A stretch of 64,000 bases of DNA from Meloidogyne chitwoodi. Taxonomy: Eukaryota; Nematoda; Chromadorea; Rhabditida; Meloidogynidae. The DNA is taken from the NCBI GenBank assembly GCA_015183035.1, contig JACZZP010000015.1:1736001-1800000 (forward strand). Reading direction: 5' to 3'. Positions 47,411 through 59,194 of the stretch are shown one piece after another. How positions within the stretch are numbered: the first letter of the stretch is position 1; the number at the start of each line of letters is the position of its first letter. The notes beneath the pieces are model-generated. The model made no database searches, was not told the DNA's origin, and saw nothing but the letters and a program-made list of their open reading frames with translations. The position numbers and the translations under genes were made by a program.

Positions 47411-48433
47411 AATGAAGAAAAGTGAGAAGAGTTGTGAAAATGTAAAGACATTCATAAACTACTGTAAATGATCTGTTTATAGGCTAATATATTGTTATTG
47501 TAATTATATAATATTTGTATCGTAATATATTTCTGTTTGTGTAATTTCTCTAATGTCCTATATATATATGTATATGTTGTTGTATAATTGTTAAAATAAA
47601 TATAAAATATAATTGTTGTTTTTAAAAGTGTTTAATTAATTAAAGTTTTATTTAGCCCTTTAAAAAATTAGATAAGCTTTGGTAGAAGAAAATTGAGATT
47701 TTAATATTTCCATTTTAATATTCAGACTCTGACAATTGAAATGGACGGTTTGGTGCCGAAAATTAATTGTCTAAATGTACCAACGGTGGTTTTAAATTTA
47801 TTTTGTTTTGATTTTGGAGTAATTCGATTAATAAAAGTTTTTTAAATAAAAATTAATTAGGAATAATCAAATAAAAGCTTATCCACGTTTCTTTGTCATA
47901 CGATTTAATTTGGTCTATCTCAATCAAAAGTTTCAAAACTTTAACTTCTCTTCAGTAATTGAAAATTATAAAATTTACATAAATGTTAAATAACATTATT
48001 AAAAATATTTTCACAAAATTTCATTCAAATAAATTTTTTTATTTATTTAAACGTTCGGCGCCAAAACATCTCGCCCAAATGTCTCTATTCTCTTTTTTTT
48101 CTCTTTCTTCTTTTATTATTCTTTAATATTTTCTTTTTCTCATTTCTGTTGATCCCCAAGAGACTTTTGGTGGTTTTTTTTATTTTTTTTTGAAGTTTTC
48201 TTTTGTTTTATTTTTTATATGTATAACCATCAATTTAAAAAATGGCTTAGAAAATGCCAATAAAAAGAAAAGAAAAAACAATTTTATAGCCATCAAATAT
48301 TTTTTTTTAAAAAAAGGAAGTTTATTTTTATCTTATTTTGCCTAAGTATTTTCTTAAAATATTTAAAAAATTATTAATTTTTAAATTTTTTTTAAAAAAT
48401 ATTTTAAATAAATAATAAGCAAAAAAAACTAAC

Positions 48434-48810
48434 GGTACTTTTACGTTCTGCCACACCCCCCATTTCAGTGCCAAAATTTTGAGTGCCAACTAATAATACT
48501 TTTAATTCATTAATATTTGTATTATATATAAACAAATTAATAAAAGTAAAATTTAAAATATATAAAATTAAAAAATAATCAAATTAAAATGCCTTGACAC
48601 ACTAATGGTAGAATGTCCTGATGAAGCAAATTCTGCAAAGTTCTGATACATTTGAGGAAATTATAATTTGAAGAAAGTATAAATTCTATAAGAGAATATA
48701 TTCCACCATCATACCTAATTTCATTATTAATTAAATTTTAAATAAAAGTATTAGTTGGCACTCAAAATTTTGGCACCGAAATGGGAGATGGGGCAGAACT
48801 GAAAAGTACC
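48434..48810. mobile_element. MITE with about 70-bp terminal inverted repeats and 8-bp TSD
   Basis: The left arm starts GGTACTTTTACGTTCTGCC and includes CCAAAATTTTGAGTGCCAAC. The right arm is its near-perfect complement, ending AAGTACC. Flanks AAACTAAC (48426-48433 and 48811-48818) are direct 8-bp duplications. The centre is non-coding. An 8-bp duplication with short GG-starting termini fits a hAT-type MITE. Confidence 0.88.
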
Positions 48811-49798
48811 AAACTAACTTAAATAATTAAATTAATTTTAATTAATTTAATAAATTATTATTTAAAAATAAAAAGCTTTAAAAAATTATATTTAATTTTT
48901 AAAAAATTAAATAATTTATTTTTTACCTTTTTTGCTCTTTTTAACATTTTTTTAAATTTTTCCTTTTCAATGAATTCAAAAATAATAATAAATATATATT
49001 TTTTTTAAAGCATTAAAGTTTTATTATTTAAGTGTAAAAATATTGCATTATTATTATTTATATACTTTTAAAAATAAAAAAATATTTTAAAATTTATACC
49101 TTTGGGAAAATTAATAAAATGCTTAAAAAAATTTTTTATTTTTTTATTTATTTTTATTTAATTTTTTATAAATTATTTAAATAGAAAATGAGATTTTTAC
49201 AAAATAAAAAATTAAAAAATATTTAAAAATTTTAAAAATATTTTAAAATTTTTAACAAATTTAGGCAAAATTAAATATATTAAAATTATCAATTTATTAA
49301 TTATTCATTTTTTAATTTAATTCTAAAAAAATTTTTTTCTGACATCTTTATTAATAAATAAATATTTAAAAAAATAAAATTTAATTAATTAATGTCTGTT
49401 CTTTAAAAAATAATTTAATTCCCTATAATTAATTTTAATTTTTTTCAATTTTTAAAAATTGAAAAGAAATTGTCAGTTGTTCTCAATAAATCAAATTATT
49501 GACATAAATACTTTTATTCTTTTTTTTTTTAATATTTTTATTAAATGTACTTCTAATATTATTTAATTTAGTTAAATAAAATAGAGGTCTTTTTTAATTT
49601 TTAAAAAATATAACAACTGTTTTATTTTTTTTTATATAAATACTTTTCCTTTTAAATTTTCAATAATTTTATTTTAATTAATTTTCTAACCTTCTTCTTT
49701 CTCTTAAAAATTTTTTTAAATATTCTAAGCCTTATTAAACCTAATTTGTGTTAAAACAATTCAATAGGTAAGAGAAAATTAAAAGAAAGTTTTTAAGT

Positions 49799-49872
49799 TT
49801 GTTGTGGCTCAGTCGGTAGTGTTGTTGTTTAGTAGAAACAATGGGTAGAGGTTCGAATCCGTTTGAAAGTAA
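49799..49872 (+). other. tRNA-like pseudogene or SINE head
   Basis: A perfect A-box (TGGCTCAGTCGG, 49805-49816) and a perfect B-box (GGTTCGAATCC, 49850-49860) are correctly spaced for RNA polymerase III. The acceptor and D stems do not pair well and no clean anticodon loop forms, so it is not a functional tRNA. Confidence 0.6.
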
Positions 49873-52800
49873 AATAGTTTTATTTGTTAAAAAACAGCTT
49901 TAAATCTTAGTTTTTAATTTTAAAAAATCTAAATAAAATTTTAATTAATTGTTTAAGTAGAACAATGAGAGGAAGAGAGAGATGATTTAAAAGAAAATAT
50001 TAAAAAAATAATTAAACCTTTCTTTTTAATTTTTACTAAATTTTTAACACCTTAATTTAATTTTCTTTTATTTTTTAATTTACTAAAAAAAAAAGAAATT
50101 ATTATTAAAATCAATTTATTTTTTACGCCCCCCTAATAAAATTATTTAAAATTAATTAATTTTTATTTTTCCTTAATAAAACAGCTGTTTTCTCTTTCTT
50201 TTTCTTTTTTCTTTTGGCAATTCAAGAACCATTAACGAGAAAAAAAAATTTCTTTATTTTTATATATTTTTTGTCTTTTTTATAAATTTATATGAAAAAA
50301 GGTAAAAAAGAAGGGGAGAAAAATATTTATTTATTTTAACTAAAAGGTCCCCATTTTTTAAATATTTTTTATACCTAATTAAATTGCAAATTTATTTATT
50401 TATTTATTTTCTCCTCAATAAATCGCCGAACTTTTAATAAATAAATTTAGTCAATAAAAAATATTGAGGACAAATTAATGAATTTTTTTTAAAGTTTTTT
50501 TAGTCAAAAAAGAGTGAATTATTTACCATAAATAAAATAAAAATGAAAATTAAATTTAGTAATAAAATAAAAAAGGTTTGGATTTATTTTTATGAGTAAA
50601 TTGGTGGTACATTTATTTTTTTTAGTTTGTTGTTTTGTACTTTTATAAAGTTTTAATAGTAAAAATCAATAAAAATAAAATTTATTTTTAACTTTTTTTA
50701 ATTATTTTTTAATTTTTTCTACCTAATTTTGTTAAATATTTTAATTTGTTTTTATATCAAAAAATAGCTTAGATTTTGCTCTATTTTTTGATATTTAGCT
50801 CATAATTTTAACTTTTTTAAAAGAAAAGTTGAAAGCTTTTAAAGTTGGTTACCCACTACTAATGAACCTGCTCACCAAGTTTATTTAAAAATTCATAACA
50901 TTTTTTAATTTTAAAATAAAAATTTGATTTTTTAATATTTTATAGAACTAAATCTTCTTTATTTTTTGACATAATAATCTTATAATAATATTTTTGTTAA
51001 AAAAAGTTATAAAAATTTAAAGTTTATTAACCTTTTAAGTAATAATTACATTTAAAAAATTTTTAAAAATTTTAAACATTATGCCAAAATATAATTTTTA
51101 GTCTATTTTATAGCCCCAATTCTGTTCTATTTTTAGATATAAAGTTTAGATTTATAACTTTATTGGACCATAAAATATAAGCCAAATAAAAATGTTCATG
51201 CCGTTACTCACTTAACCACTTACAAATTAGATATTTATTTTTAAAATTTTTTTAATTTTTTAAAAAAATTTTTAAAAAATTGATGACATAATAAATAATA
51301 TAATTTTATATATTTTTAAATTTATTTATAACAACCACTATAAAATTTTAATAAAAAAGTAGGAAAAGAGTCACCTAAAAACATCCATAATTCACTTTTA
51401 CAGAGAAAAAAGAGATAACATTTATTTATTCATATTTTTTACGTAAAAATATTTTTAATATTTTTTCTCAATTTAATTTAAATTTTTTTTAGAGAGTTGC
51501 ATTATTCTCTTAATTTTTTTTATTTTTTATTTAATTTAAAAATTCTGTTGGAATATTTTTTTTAATTTTTAAAAATTTTTAAAAAATCGAAAAATATTTA
51601 AAAAAAATTTAAAATATTTTTTTCTTATTTAAAAAAATATTTTAAATTTTATTAATTAAAAAAAACTATTTTCCCATAATTTAAATAATTATTTTATTTA
51701 AAATATTCACTTAAAATGCCCTTTTTCACTATTATTTTTTTTTAATTAATTAATTTATTTTTATTTTTATTTATTTATTTATTTATTTAAAGCCTAAATA
51801 ATTCTCTCTCTCGTCATATTTTTTATTTTTTTATTTCCTTCAAAAAAAATTAAAAAAATTAATTTACACCATTTATCCCCAATTTTCTCTTTTTTTTTGG
51901 GGAGAAAATGTTTAAATATATTTATTTAATTTAATTTTCTTTTTTATTATTATTTTATTTAATTTATTTAGGACAGCTTTTATTTTATTTTTTTTAATTT
52001 CCTTATTTTTATTTTTTTTAAGGGAAACAAAAATATTTTTTTTTAGTGAGTTTGTCTCTGACTGATTTTTTCAATTTTATTATTTTAAAAAATTTTGGAA
52101 ATTTTTAAAATATTTTTTTAAATATTTTTCTTTAATTTTTTAATAAAAATAAAATATTTTTTATCCCAAAAATTCCCTAAAAAATTTAAAAAAACTTAAA
52201 AATAATTACCTATATTTTCTTTTCTTTCCCCACTTTTTAATCCTTTCCCCCCTGTGCGTGGTAAAACTAAATATTTAATATTTTCTTTAAAAATTTTTTT
52301 TTTCTTTTTTTAGTTTATTCTTGTCATTTTTCTTGTCTTTTTTGAATAATAATTATATGTCCCTTTTAGGGAAAATAAAATAATAATTATTTATTTAAAT
52401 ATTAATTGATATTTATATTTTCTTAGAAAAAGTTTTTTTTATTTTATTTATTTAAAATAATTATTTAAATTTATTAATATTTTATTTATTTATTTTTATT
52501 AATTAAATATACTTAAATTTATTTTTTTAAATTTATTTTTAAATTTAATATTTTTTATATTAAATTAATTAATTTAATTAATTTAATTAATTTATATTTT
52601 ACTTTTCTTTTCAAATAAATAATTTATTTAATTTTATTTTATTTTTTAATGCATTAATAAAATAAAGGGTAAATTTGTTAAGAGAATTTATTTAAAAAAT
52701 AATAATTTTTTAAATAATTTTTTTTTATTAATTTTTAATTTATTCTCTATTATTGCAATAAATTAATTTTTACAAATAATTTATTATTTTAATTTAATTT

Positions 52801-54080
52801 ATTTTTTTTTAATTATTTTTTTCACTAAAAAATATTTATTTATTTTTATTTTTGTTTTATAATTTATATAAATATTTTAAAAATAAAAAAATAATTTTTT
52901 TAAAATAAATATTTAATTATTTATTTATTTTCAAGTCTTTTTTGGGAATATTTTTTTTTGATTATTTTTTTTCTTTTTTTTTAATAATTTTTTAAATGAT
53001 GTGTTTTTTGTTTATTTATTAAAAAACAGTTGTTCTGAAAATTTTAAAATGTTTTTTAAATAAAAATATTTTTTTATTTTATTATTAAGATTTTTTAATT
53101 ATTTTTTGTGAGTGCTTTTTAATTTTTATTTTTAATTAAATAATAAATGTATAAAAAATTATAATATTTAAAAATTAATTGCGTTTATTACCTTCTCTAA
53201 AATTATTAAATAAAATTTTAAAAAATTTTTGAATTTCTTTAGCGTTATTTTTAAAAAATCGCAATTTTTTAACATTTTGACATTTTTGTCAATAACCTTT
53301 TTTAAATGGAATCAAAAATTCTAAAATTTTGAGACTATCAAGATTACAATGTTTTCAACAAATATGCAAAATTTCAAGTCTGTAGATATTTTTTAGACAA
53401 TTTTATGATGCCTCAAACAACCCTCTATCCCTCTTTTGGACATTTCGTCACTTCTTTTTTTTTTTTACTTTTACGGCTAATTTTTTAATAAATAAATAAT
53501 TTTTTTTAATAAATAATTTTTAAATATTTTATTTTAATTTTTTAAACATCCAAAATTTTTAGAAAAATAAAAAAATAATTTTATTTTCTTGCAATTACCA
53601 ATAGCGTGTTCTCCCCCCAATAAATATAAAAATCCATAAATAAAAGAAAAGCCTCGTTTCCGCCCTTTTTTGACAAATTAGTGTTTTTTAAATATAATTC
53701 TTTTTTCTTTTAATTTTTTTCTTTTTCTTTAAAATTCTTCTGTCCTTTTCTATTTATTTAAAAAAAATAAAATTAATTTTTTAATATTTTTGGACAAAAT
53801 GTCAGGTGGACATTTCGTCAGGAGAAGAATTCTACTCTTTTTGAATGTTTTGAATGTTTCAGAATTTTAAAATATATTTATTTTCTTAAATTTATTTATT
53901 TTTAAAATTGAAAAAAATTTATTCTTGTGGGTAATTGTGTTAACATAAAGATGTCTATATTGCTCCCAAAATTTAATTAAATTTATTTTAATTTTTTTTT
54001 TAATTTTTTTTAATAAATAAATTAATTTATAATATTATTATTTTAATTAATTAATTTTATTCAAAATTTAGTTAAAAAAA

Positions 54081-57000
54081 ATGTCATTATTTTTAAATCG
54101 TGAAAATGTCACATGTCAATGGCTTAAAGATTTAAATAAAAATAATAATAATAATTTAAATAATGAAGAGATAAGGTAATTTTTAAGAAATTAAATAATA
54201 TATTTATTTTTAAAAATTATTTATTTAATTTTTTATTAGTGATTTAAGCAATGAATTTCAACAACAATCATCTTCTTCTTCTTTTTGTGAACCTGACTTT
54301 GATAGAAGGTAATTTATTTAATTAATTTAAAAATAATTTAATTAATTTAAAAATAATTTAATTAATTTAAAAATAATTTAATTAATTTAAAAATAATTTA
54401 ATTAATTTAAAAATAATTTAATTAATTTAAAAATAATTTAATTAATTTAAAAATAATTTAATTAATTTAAAAATAATTTAATTAATTTAAAAATAATTTA
54501 ATTAATTTAAAAATAATTTAATTAATTTAAAAATAATTTAATTAATTTAAAAATAATTTAATTAATTTAAAAATAATTTAATTAATTTAAAAATAATTTA
54601 ATTAATTTAAAAATAATTTAATTAATTTAAAAATAATTTAATTAATTTAAAAATAATTTAATTAATTTAAAAATAATTTAATTAATTTAAAAATAATTTA
54701 ATTAATTTAAAAATAATTTAATTAATTTAAAAATAATTTAATTAATTTAAAAATAATTTAATTAATTTAAAAATAATTTAATTAATTTAAAAATAATTTA
54801 ATTAATTTAAAAATAATTTAATTAATTTAAAAATAATTTAATTAATTTAAAAATAATTTAATTAATTTAAAAATAATTTAATTAATTTAAAAATAATTTA
54901 ATTAATTTAAAAATAATTTAATTAATTTAAAAATAATTTAATTAATTTAAAAATAATTTAATTAATTTAAAAATAATTTAATTAATTTAAAAATAATTTA
55001 ATTAATTTAAAAATAATTTAATTAATTTAAAAATAATTTAATTAATTTAAAAATAATTTAATTAATTTAAAAATAATTTAATTAATTTAAAAATAATTTA
55101 ATTAATTTAAAAATAATTTAATTAATTTAAAAATAATTTAATTAATTTAAAAATAATTTAATTAATTTAAAAATAATTTAATTAAATAAAGTCTTTGTTG
55201 GTATAATGTTTCTTTTGGGTCAATTGGTCAACGACCCTGTCCTTTTCAATTTTGTAAATCTTTACCTGAATGTGAATTAATTGAACAACAATATACTGCA
55301 AACCGTGTTTGTTATGAAAATGGAACTTGGGGGGATAGGTGAAAATTAATTAATTTAAAAAATATATTTTTGGGTTACTGTAATTTATTAAAATTCTTAA
55401 AAAATATTTTTTTTTTATTTTATTTATTTTTTATTTAATTTAAAGCATTTAACTAATTAAATAAATAAAAAATATTTTCTCTAGTATTTATGGGCAATGT
55501 ATTCAACTACTTAAAGTTTATCCCCAATGTATTGTTGGATATTGCAGAACTGTGAATTTTTTTTTAAATTAATAATTAAATAATAATTTGTTTTTTAAAG
55601 TGAATTTAGTCTCTTTAAAAAATTTTTAAAAATTAAAATATTTTTTTTTCAGTGTCCCGACACTTTACGTGACACTGTCATTAGAGTAATTAATTAATTT
55701 TTTTTTTAATTATTTTTTTAATTTTTTTAAAGGTTTCTTTGTCTCTTTCTGTTGTTTCTGTTTGTGTTTTACTTGCTGCTTTATTACTCTTTTCAGCTTT
55801 TGATTCTGTCCAATGTCGACGTCTCTCTATACATAAGGTTTTACTTTTTAAATTAGAGAGACTCTTTTAGAGTGGAATAACTCAGAGATTTTATTTTTAA
55901 ATATCCCAATCTCTTACTGAGACTCTCCGCTACTTTTATTTTTTCCACACCCCATTTGAGTCTCAGAAAAGGAATTAAACTGTCGGTACTGAACTGACCC
56001 TAACTGCTCTTCTGAGTGGTATAACTCAGAGAGTTTAATTAAAAAAATATTAAATTATTTTTTTATTTAGAACTTAGCAGCTGCTTTCGTTCTCCGTTTT
56101 GCCATTCTTGCCCTTTGGACATTATTAAATATTAAAAATGTTTTTAGAGATTGTACACATTTTGTGCCTATACCTGTAAATTAATTAAATTAAATTAAAA
56201 TTAAATTAAATTTTAATTTTATTTAATTTTTAAAAAAGTTGAGACAATGGGAATGGTTATGTAAATCTTTGTTATTTGGAGTTATTTACTTTCAAGTAGC
56301 TTCAGTTATGTGGATGTTGATTGAAGGGGTTTATTTATATAGCAGGTAAGTGTTAGGGATTATTTTATTATTTATTTATTTATTTATTTTATTATTTATT
56401 CTAATAGACGCCCATGGCTTATAATTTTTTTAAATTTTATTTGGGCGTTTATTGGAGAGGGGCGTCTATTAGAATAATTTTTTAAATAATTTAATAAAAT
56501 ATTTAATTTGACAGATTTACTGTATTAGCCATGAGAAGAACTGAAGCCCCTTATATTCTTTATCTTTTTACTGGATGGGGAATTCCTTTATTTGTTGTAG
56601 CTGCATGGGCTACTTTACACGAACGTCAATCTGAAAGTCGTTCTTTTTGTTGGGTGCCTTATGCTCAAGGACCTCAACTTTGGATTTTATCGATTACTAT
56701 GGGACTAGTGAGTCTTTTAAATAATTTTATTTTAATACCCTGACTCAAGTGTTCCCTTTTTTTAATTTTTATATTCAGACTCAAGTGTCCCAATTTATTT
56801 TTACATTAGTGTCTGACACGAATTTTTTATTTTTCTTTTATAGGCTTTAATTTTGAATGTTATATTTCTGCTTCTCATAATTCTCATTTTGGTTCGTAAA
56901 ATACGTACAGAAAGTACAGCTGAATCTAAGAAAATCTGGTGAGACTAAATCATTTTTTAATAAAATTAAAAAAAATATTTTAGGCGAACAGTTAAGGCAA

Positions 57001-58130
57001 CAATGTTATTAGTACCTTTGTTAGGAGTCTCTAATGTGAAGAATTTTTAAAAAAATTTAAATTATTTATTTTTTTAATTTTAGGTGCCACTATTTTACGA
57101 ACCAACACATCCAAGTGCCTTTTATATGTTAGGCTCTGCTATTTTACAGCATTCTCAGGTAAAAATAAATTTAATTAATTTTTTAATTTTTCCCTAATCC
57201 TTTTCAGGGCATTTTCATCGCTGTGGTAATTAATTAATTAATTAATTTAAATTTAAGTAAAATTAATTTTAAGCTCTATTGTTTTTTAAATGCTGAAATT
57301 CAAAATGCATTAAAAAGACAAATAAGTAAAGTTCCCCTACTTAGAGCTATTTTATCTGGTGGAAGAGATAATCGCCGACATTTTGAAACTGAAAGAACAT
57401 TTCTCCCAGCTGTTCAAACTGATGAGGATTTTTTACAAATGCAAGATATACCTATGAGATGTAAAAATGGAACAGTCAGAAAAGTTGATGGAAAAATGAA
57501 AAGGTGACGAGAGAAATTAATTAAATTCTGATTTTTTTTTAATTTTTATTCTGATTTTTAATTTGAAATTCTGATTTTTTTTAACTTTTTATTCTGATTT
57601 TTAATTTGAAATTCTGATTTTTTTTAACTTTTTATTCTGATTTTTAATTCCGAAATTCTGATTTTTAAAATTTTTATTCTGATTTTTAATTCCGAAATTC
57701 TGATTTTTTTAAATTTTTATTCTGATTTTTAATTCCGAAATTCTGATTTTTTTTAAATTTTTATTCTGATTTTTAAAATTTTTTTTATTTTAAAAATTCT
57801 GATTTTTAATATTTTTTTACTTAATATATATTTTTACATTTTTCTCTCATTTTCAGAATATTAAATGGAAAAACTAAGCAAAGTAATTCTATGAATGCTG
57901 AAATAAATTGGCATGCAAATAATAATAATTTAGAAGAAAATGATGAATTAAAAAAAGAAGAAATATTAAATAATTCTGATTTAATTATATCATCAACTTG
58001 TGGTCATTTAATTAATTTAGAAGAAAAAGAAGAAGAAAATAATAATATTGATAATAATAATAAAGATGATAATAATAAAAATAGTAGAAGAAGAGCAGAA
58101 AGTACTGGTTCTAAATTAAGATTTTTTTAA
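54081..58130 (+). CDS. Class B (secretin-family) neuropeptide G-protein-coupled receptor
   Basis: Fifteen exons: 54081-54175, 54240-54308, 55192-55338, 55485-55551, 55653-55685, 55733-55837, 56071-56175, 56239-56345, 56515-56707, 56844-56938, 56984-57035, 57084-57158, 57208-57225, 57274-57503, 57857-58130; 1665 nt, 554 residues. The N-terminus has a hormone-receptor domain (FCEPDFDRSLCW, RPCPFQFC, CYENGTWGD, YGQCIQL). Seven spans follow, with class B signatures: SIHKNLAAAFVLRF in TM2, MWMLIEGVYLYS in TM3, GWGIPLFVVAAW in TM4, VKATMLLVPLLG in TM6, HSQGIFIAVLYCFLN in TM7. Cys in DCTHF and FCWV form the expected loop disulfide. The Asn/Glu-rich tail is long. The TM6-TM7 region resembles PDF or calcitonin-type receptors of invertebrates, but I do not assign an ortholog. 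Role: peptide-hormone signalling through G proteins. Confidence 0.92.
54321..55185. repeat. Homogeneous minisatellite, 20-bp unit, 43 copies
   Basis: ATTAATTTAAAAATAATTTA is repeated 43 times without a visible mismatch from 54321 to 55180, then a partial ATTAA. It fills nearly all of the second intron (54309-55191) of the GPCR gene. The unit holds only A and T. Confidence 0.98.
57520..57800. repeat. ATTCTGATTTTT array in last GPCR intron
   Basis: About fifteen imperfect units of AAATTCTGATTTTT alternating with TTTTTATTCTGATTTTTAA, within intron 57504-57856. Higher-order pattern TTCCGAAATTCTGATTTTT repeats three times near 57645-57745. Confidence 0.85.
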
Positions 58131-58190
58131 TTTTAAAAATTAATTTTAAATAAATACAAATATTCTGATTTTATTAATTGATTATTAGAA

Positions 58191-58278
58191 ATGGACATTA
58201 GAGTCTTTTTTATTTTTAGTCCCAATAACTTTAAAAATATTAAATATTGCAATTTCATGTTAAGACTCTAATGTCCAT
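58191..58278. other. 17-bp inverted repeat between convergent genes
   Basis: ATGGACATTAGAGTCTT (58191-58207) and AAGACTCTAATGTCCAT (58262-58278) are exact complements with a 54-nt loop. It sits about 60 bp after the GPCR stop and about 180 bp before the end of the opposing homeobox gene. Confidence 0.85.
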
Positions 58279-58454
58279 AAATGTTAATTTTTGTATATCT
58301 TTGTGTAAAATTAAAAATAATAAATTGAAATTATTTTTAAATTATTCATTGAGGCATTTTTAAATATTTTTATGGCAAATTCTTTCCAGAAGCAATGGAT
58401 TGAGACAATTCCTATATTTAATGATAAAATAAATAAATAATTCTGTTGATTTTT

Positions 58455-59194
58455 TTAAAGTTGTGGTTTTATTTTGATTTTTGTTCTAAAATTCTTAAAT
58501 ATTTTTTCTGATTTTAATTTATTAACCTTGAAGTGTTCCTTTAAATCCTGACCATTAGAGCGTTCTTTTAAATCCTTTCTATGTTTTGCACGTCTATTCT
58601 GGAACCAAACCTTTACAAAAATATTTAAATTAAAAAATTGCTTAGGTATATGTGTATATTCATTTAATATTTACAGTAATTCGATCAACTGAAATTCCTA
58701 CATGTCGGGCAATTTCTGAAAAAAATAATAAAAATAGTAAATAAATGTTACATTCAAATTAATCAAAGTTCTGATTTTTTATCTGAAATTCTGATTTTAC
58801 TTATATTTCTGATTTTTATTATGAAATTTATATTTTATTTCTGATTTTTGTTCTGAAATTTGATTTTGTTCTGATTTTTGTTCTGATTTTTATTATGAAA
58901 TTCTGATTTTATTTCTGATTTTTGTTCTGAAATTTGATTTTGTTCTGATTTTATTTCTGATTTTTATTTAAAATTCCACCCTTTACCTTTTCTCATTATC
59001 TGATCAGGATAATGTCCAGTTTTAAATTCATTTTCCAATAATTCAATTTGGAACTCACTAAAATTCATTCGAAAACGTTTTTCTTCTTTTAAATTATCAT
59101 TTTCAATTTTTAATGTTTTAGGGCGAAGTGTATATTTTTTTAAAGAAATATTTGTATTTTCTTTGATATTTTCTTTGATTTTACGTCGTGGCAT
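58455..59194 (-). CDS. Homeodomain transcription factor, paired-like type, Gln at position 50
   Basis: Three exons (59194-58987, 58715-58675, 58610-58455; 405 nt, 134 residues) with GT-AG introns. A short basic N-terminus (MPRRKIKENIKENTNISLKK) leads to a homeodomain from about residue 40: RFRMNFSEFQIELLENEF, YPDQIMRKEIARHVGIS, VDRITVWFQNRRAKHRK. Helix 3 has the invariant W48, F49, N51 and R53, with Gln at 50. The helix 1 and loop pattern (F.EFQ.E.LE..F....YPD) is of paired-like type; no paired domain is present. The last exon encodes about 30 further polar residues; a splice after HFK is an alternative. Role: sequence-specific DNA binding in development, by family. It converges on the GPCR gene with a 324-bp gap. 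Confidence 0.88.
58765..58970. repeat. TTCTGATTTT array in first homeobox intron
   Basis: Imperfect units TTCTGATTTTTATTATGAAA and TTGTTCTGATTTTATTTCTG in intron 58986-58716; another member of the dispersed TTCTGAT family. Confidence 0.8.

Larger units (their letters stand above)
45285..47710. repeat. Tandem segmental duplication, unit 2
   Basis: Second copy of the unit at 42470-44800, same orientation. Similarity ends downstream at TGAGATTTTAATAT near 47707. Confidence 0.9.
47711..54080. other. About 6.4 kb of AT-rich intergenic DNA
   Basis: Very AT-rich, no supported gene. Contains a MITE (48434-48810), a tRNA-like sequence (49799-49872) and a repeated phrase GGACATTTCGTCA near 53437 and 53809. 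Otherwise simple A/T sequence. Confidence 0.6.

Noticed and set aside
49799..49872. Functional tRNA gene.
   Set aside because: A- and B-boxes are perfect, but acceptor and D stems mispair and no proper anticodon loop forms.
54321..55185. CRISPR-like array.
   Set aside because: Direct tandem minisatellite without spacers, in a eukaryotic intron.
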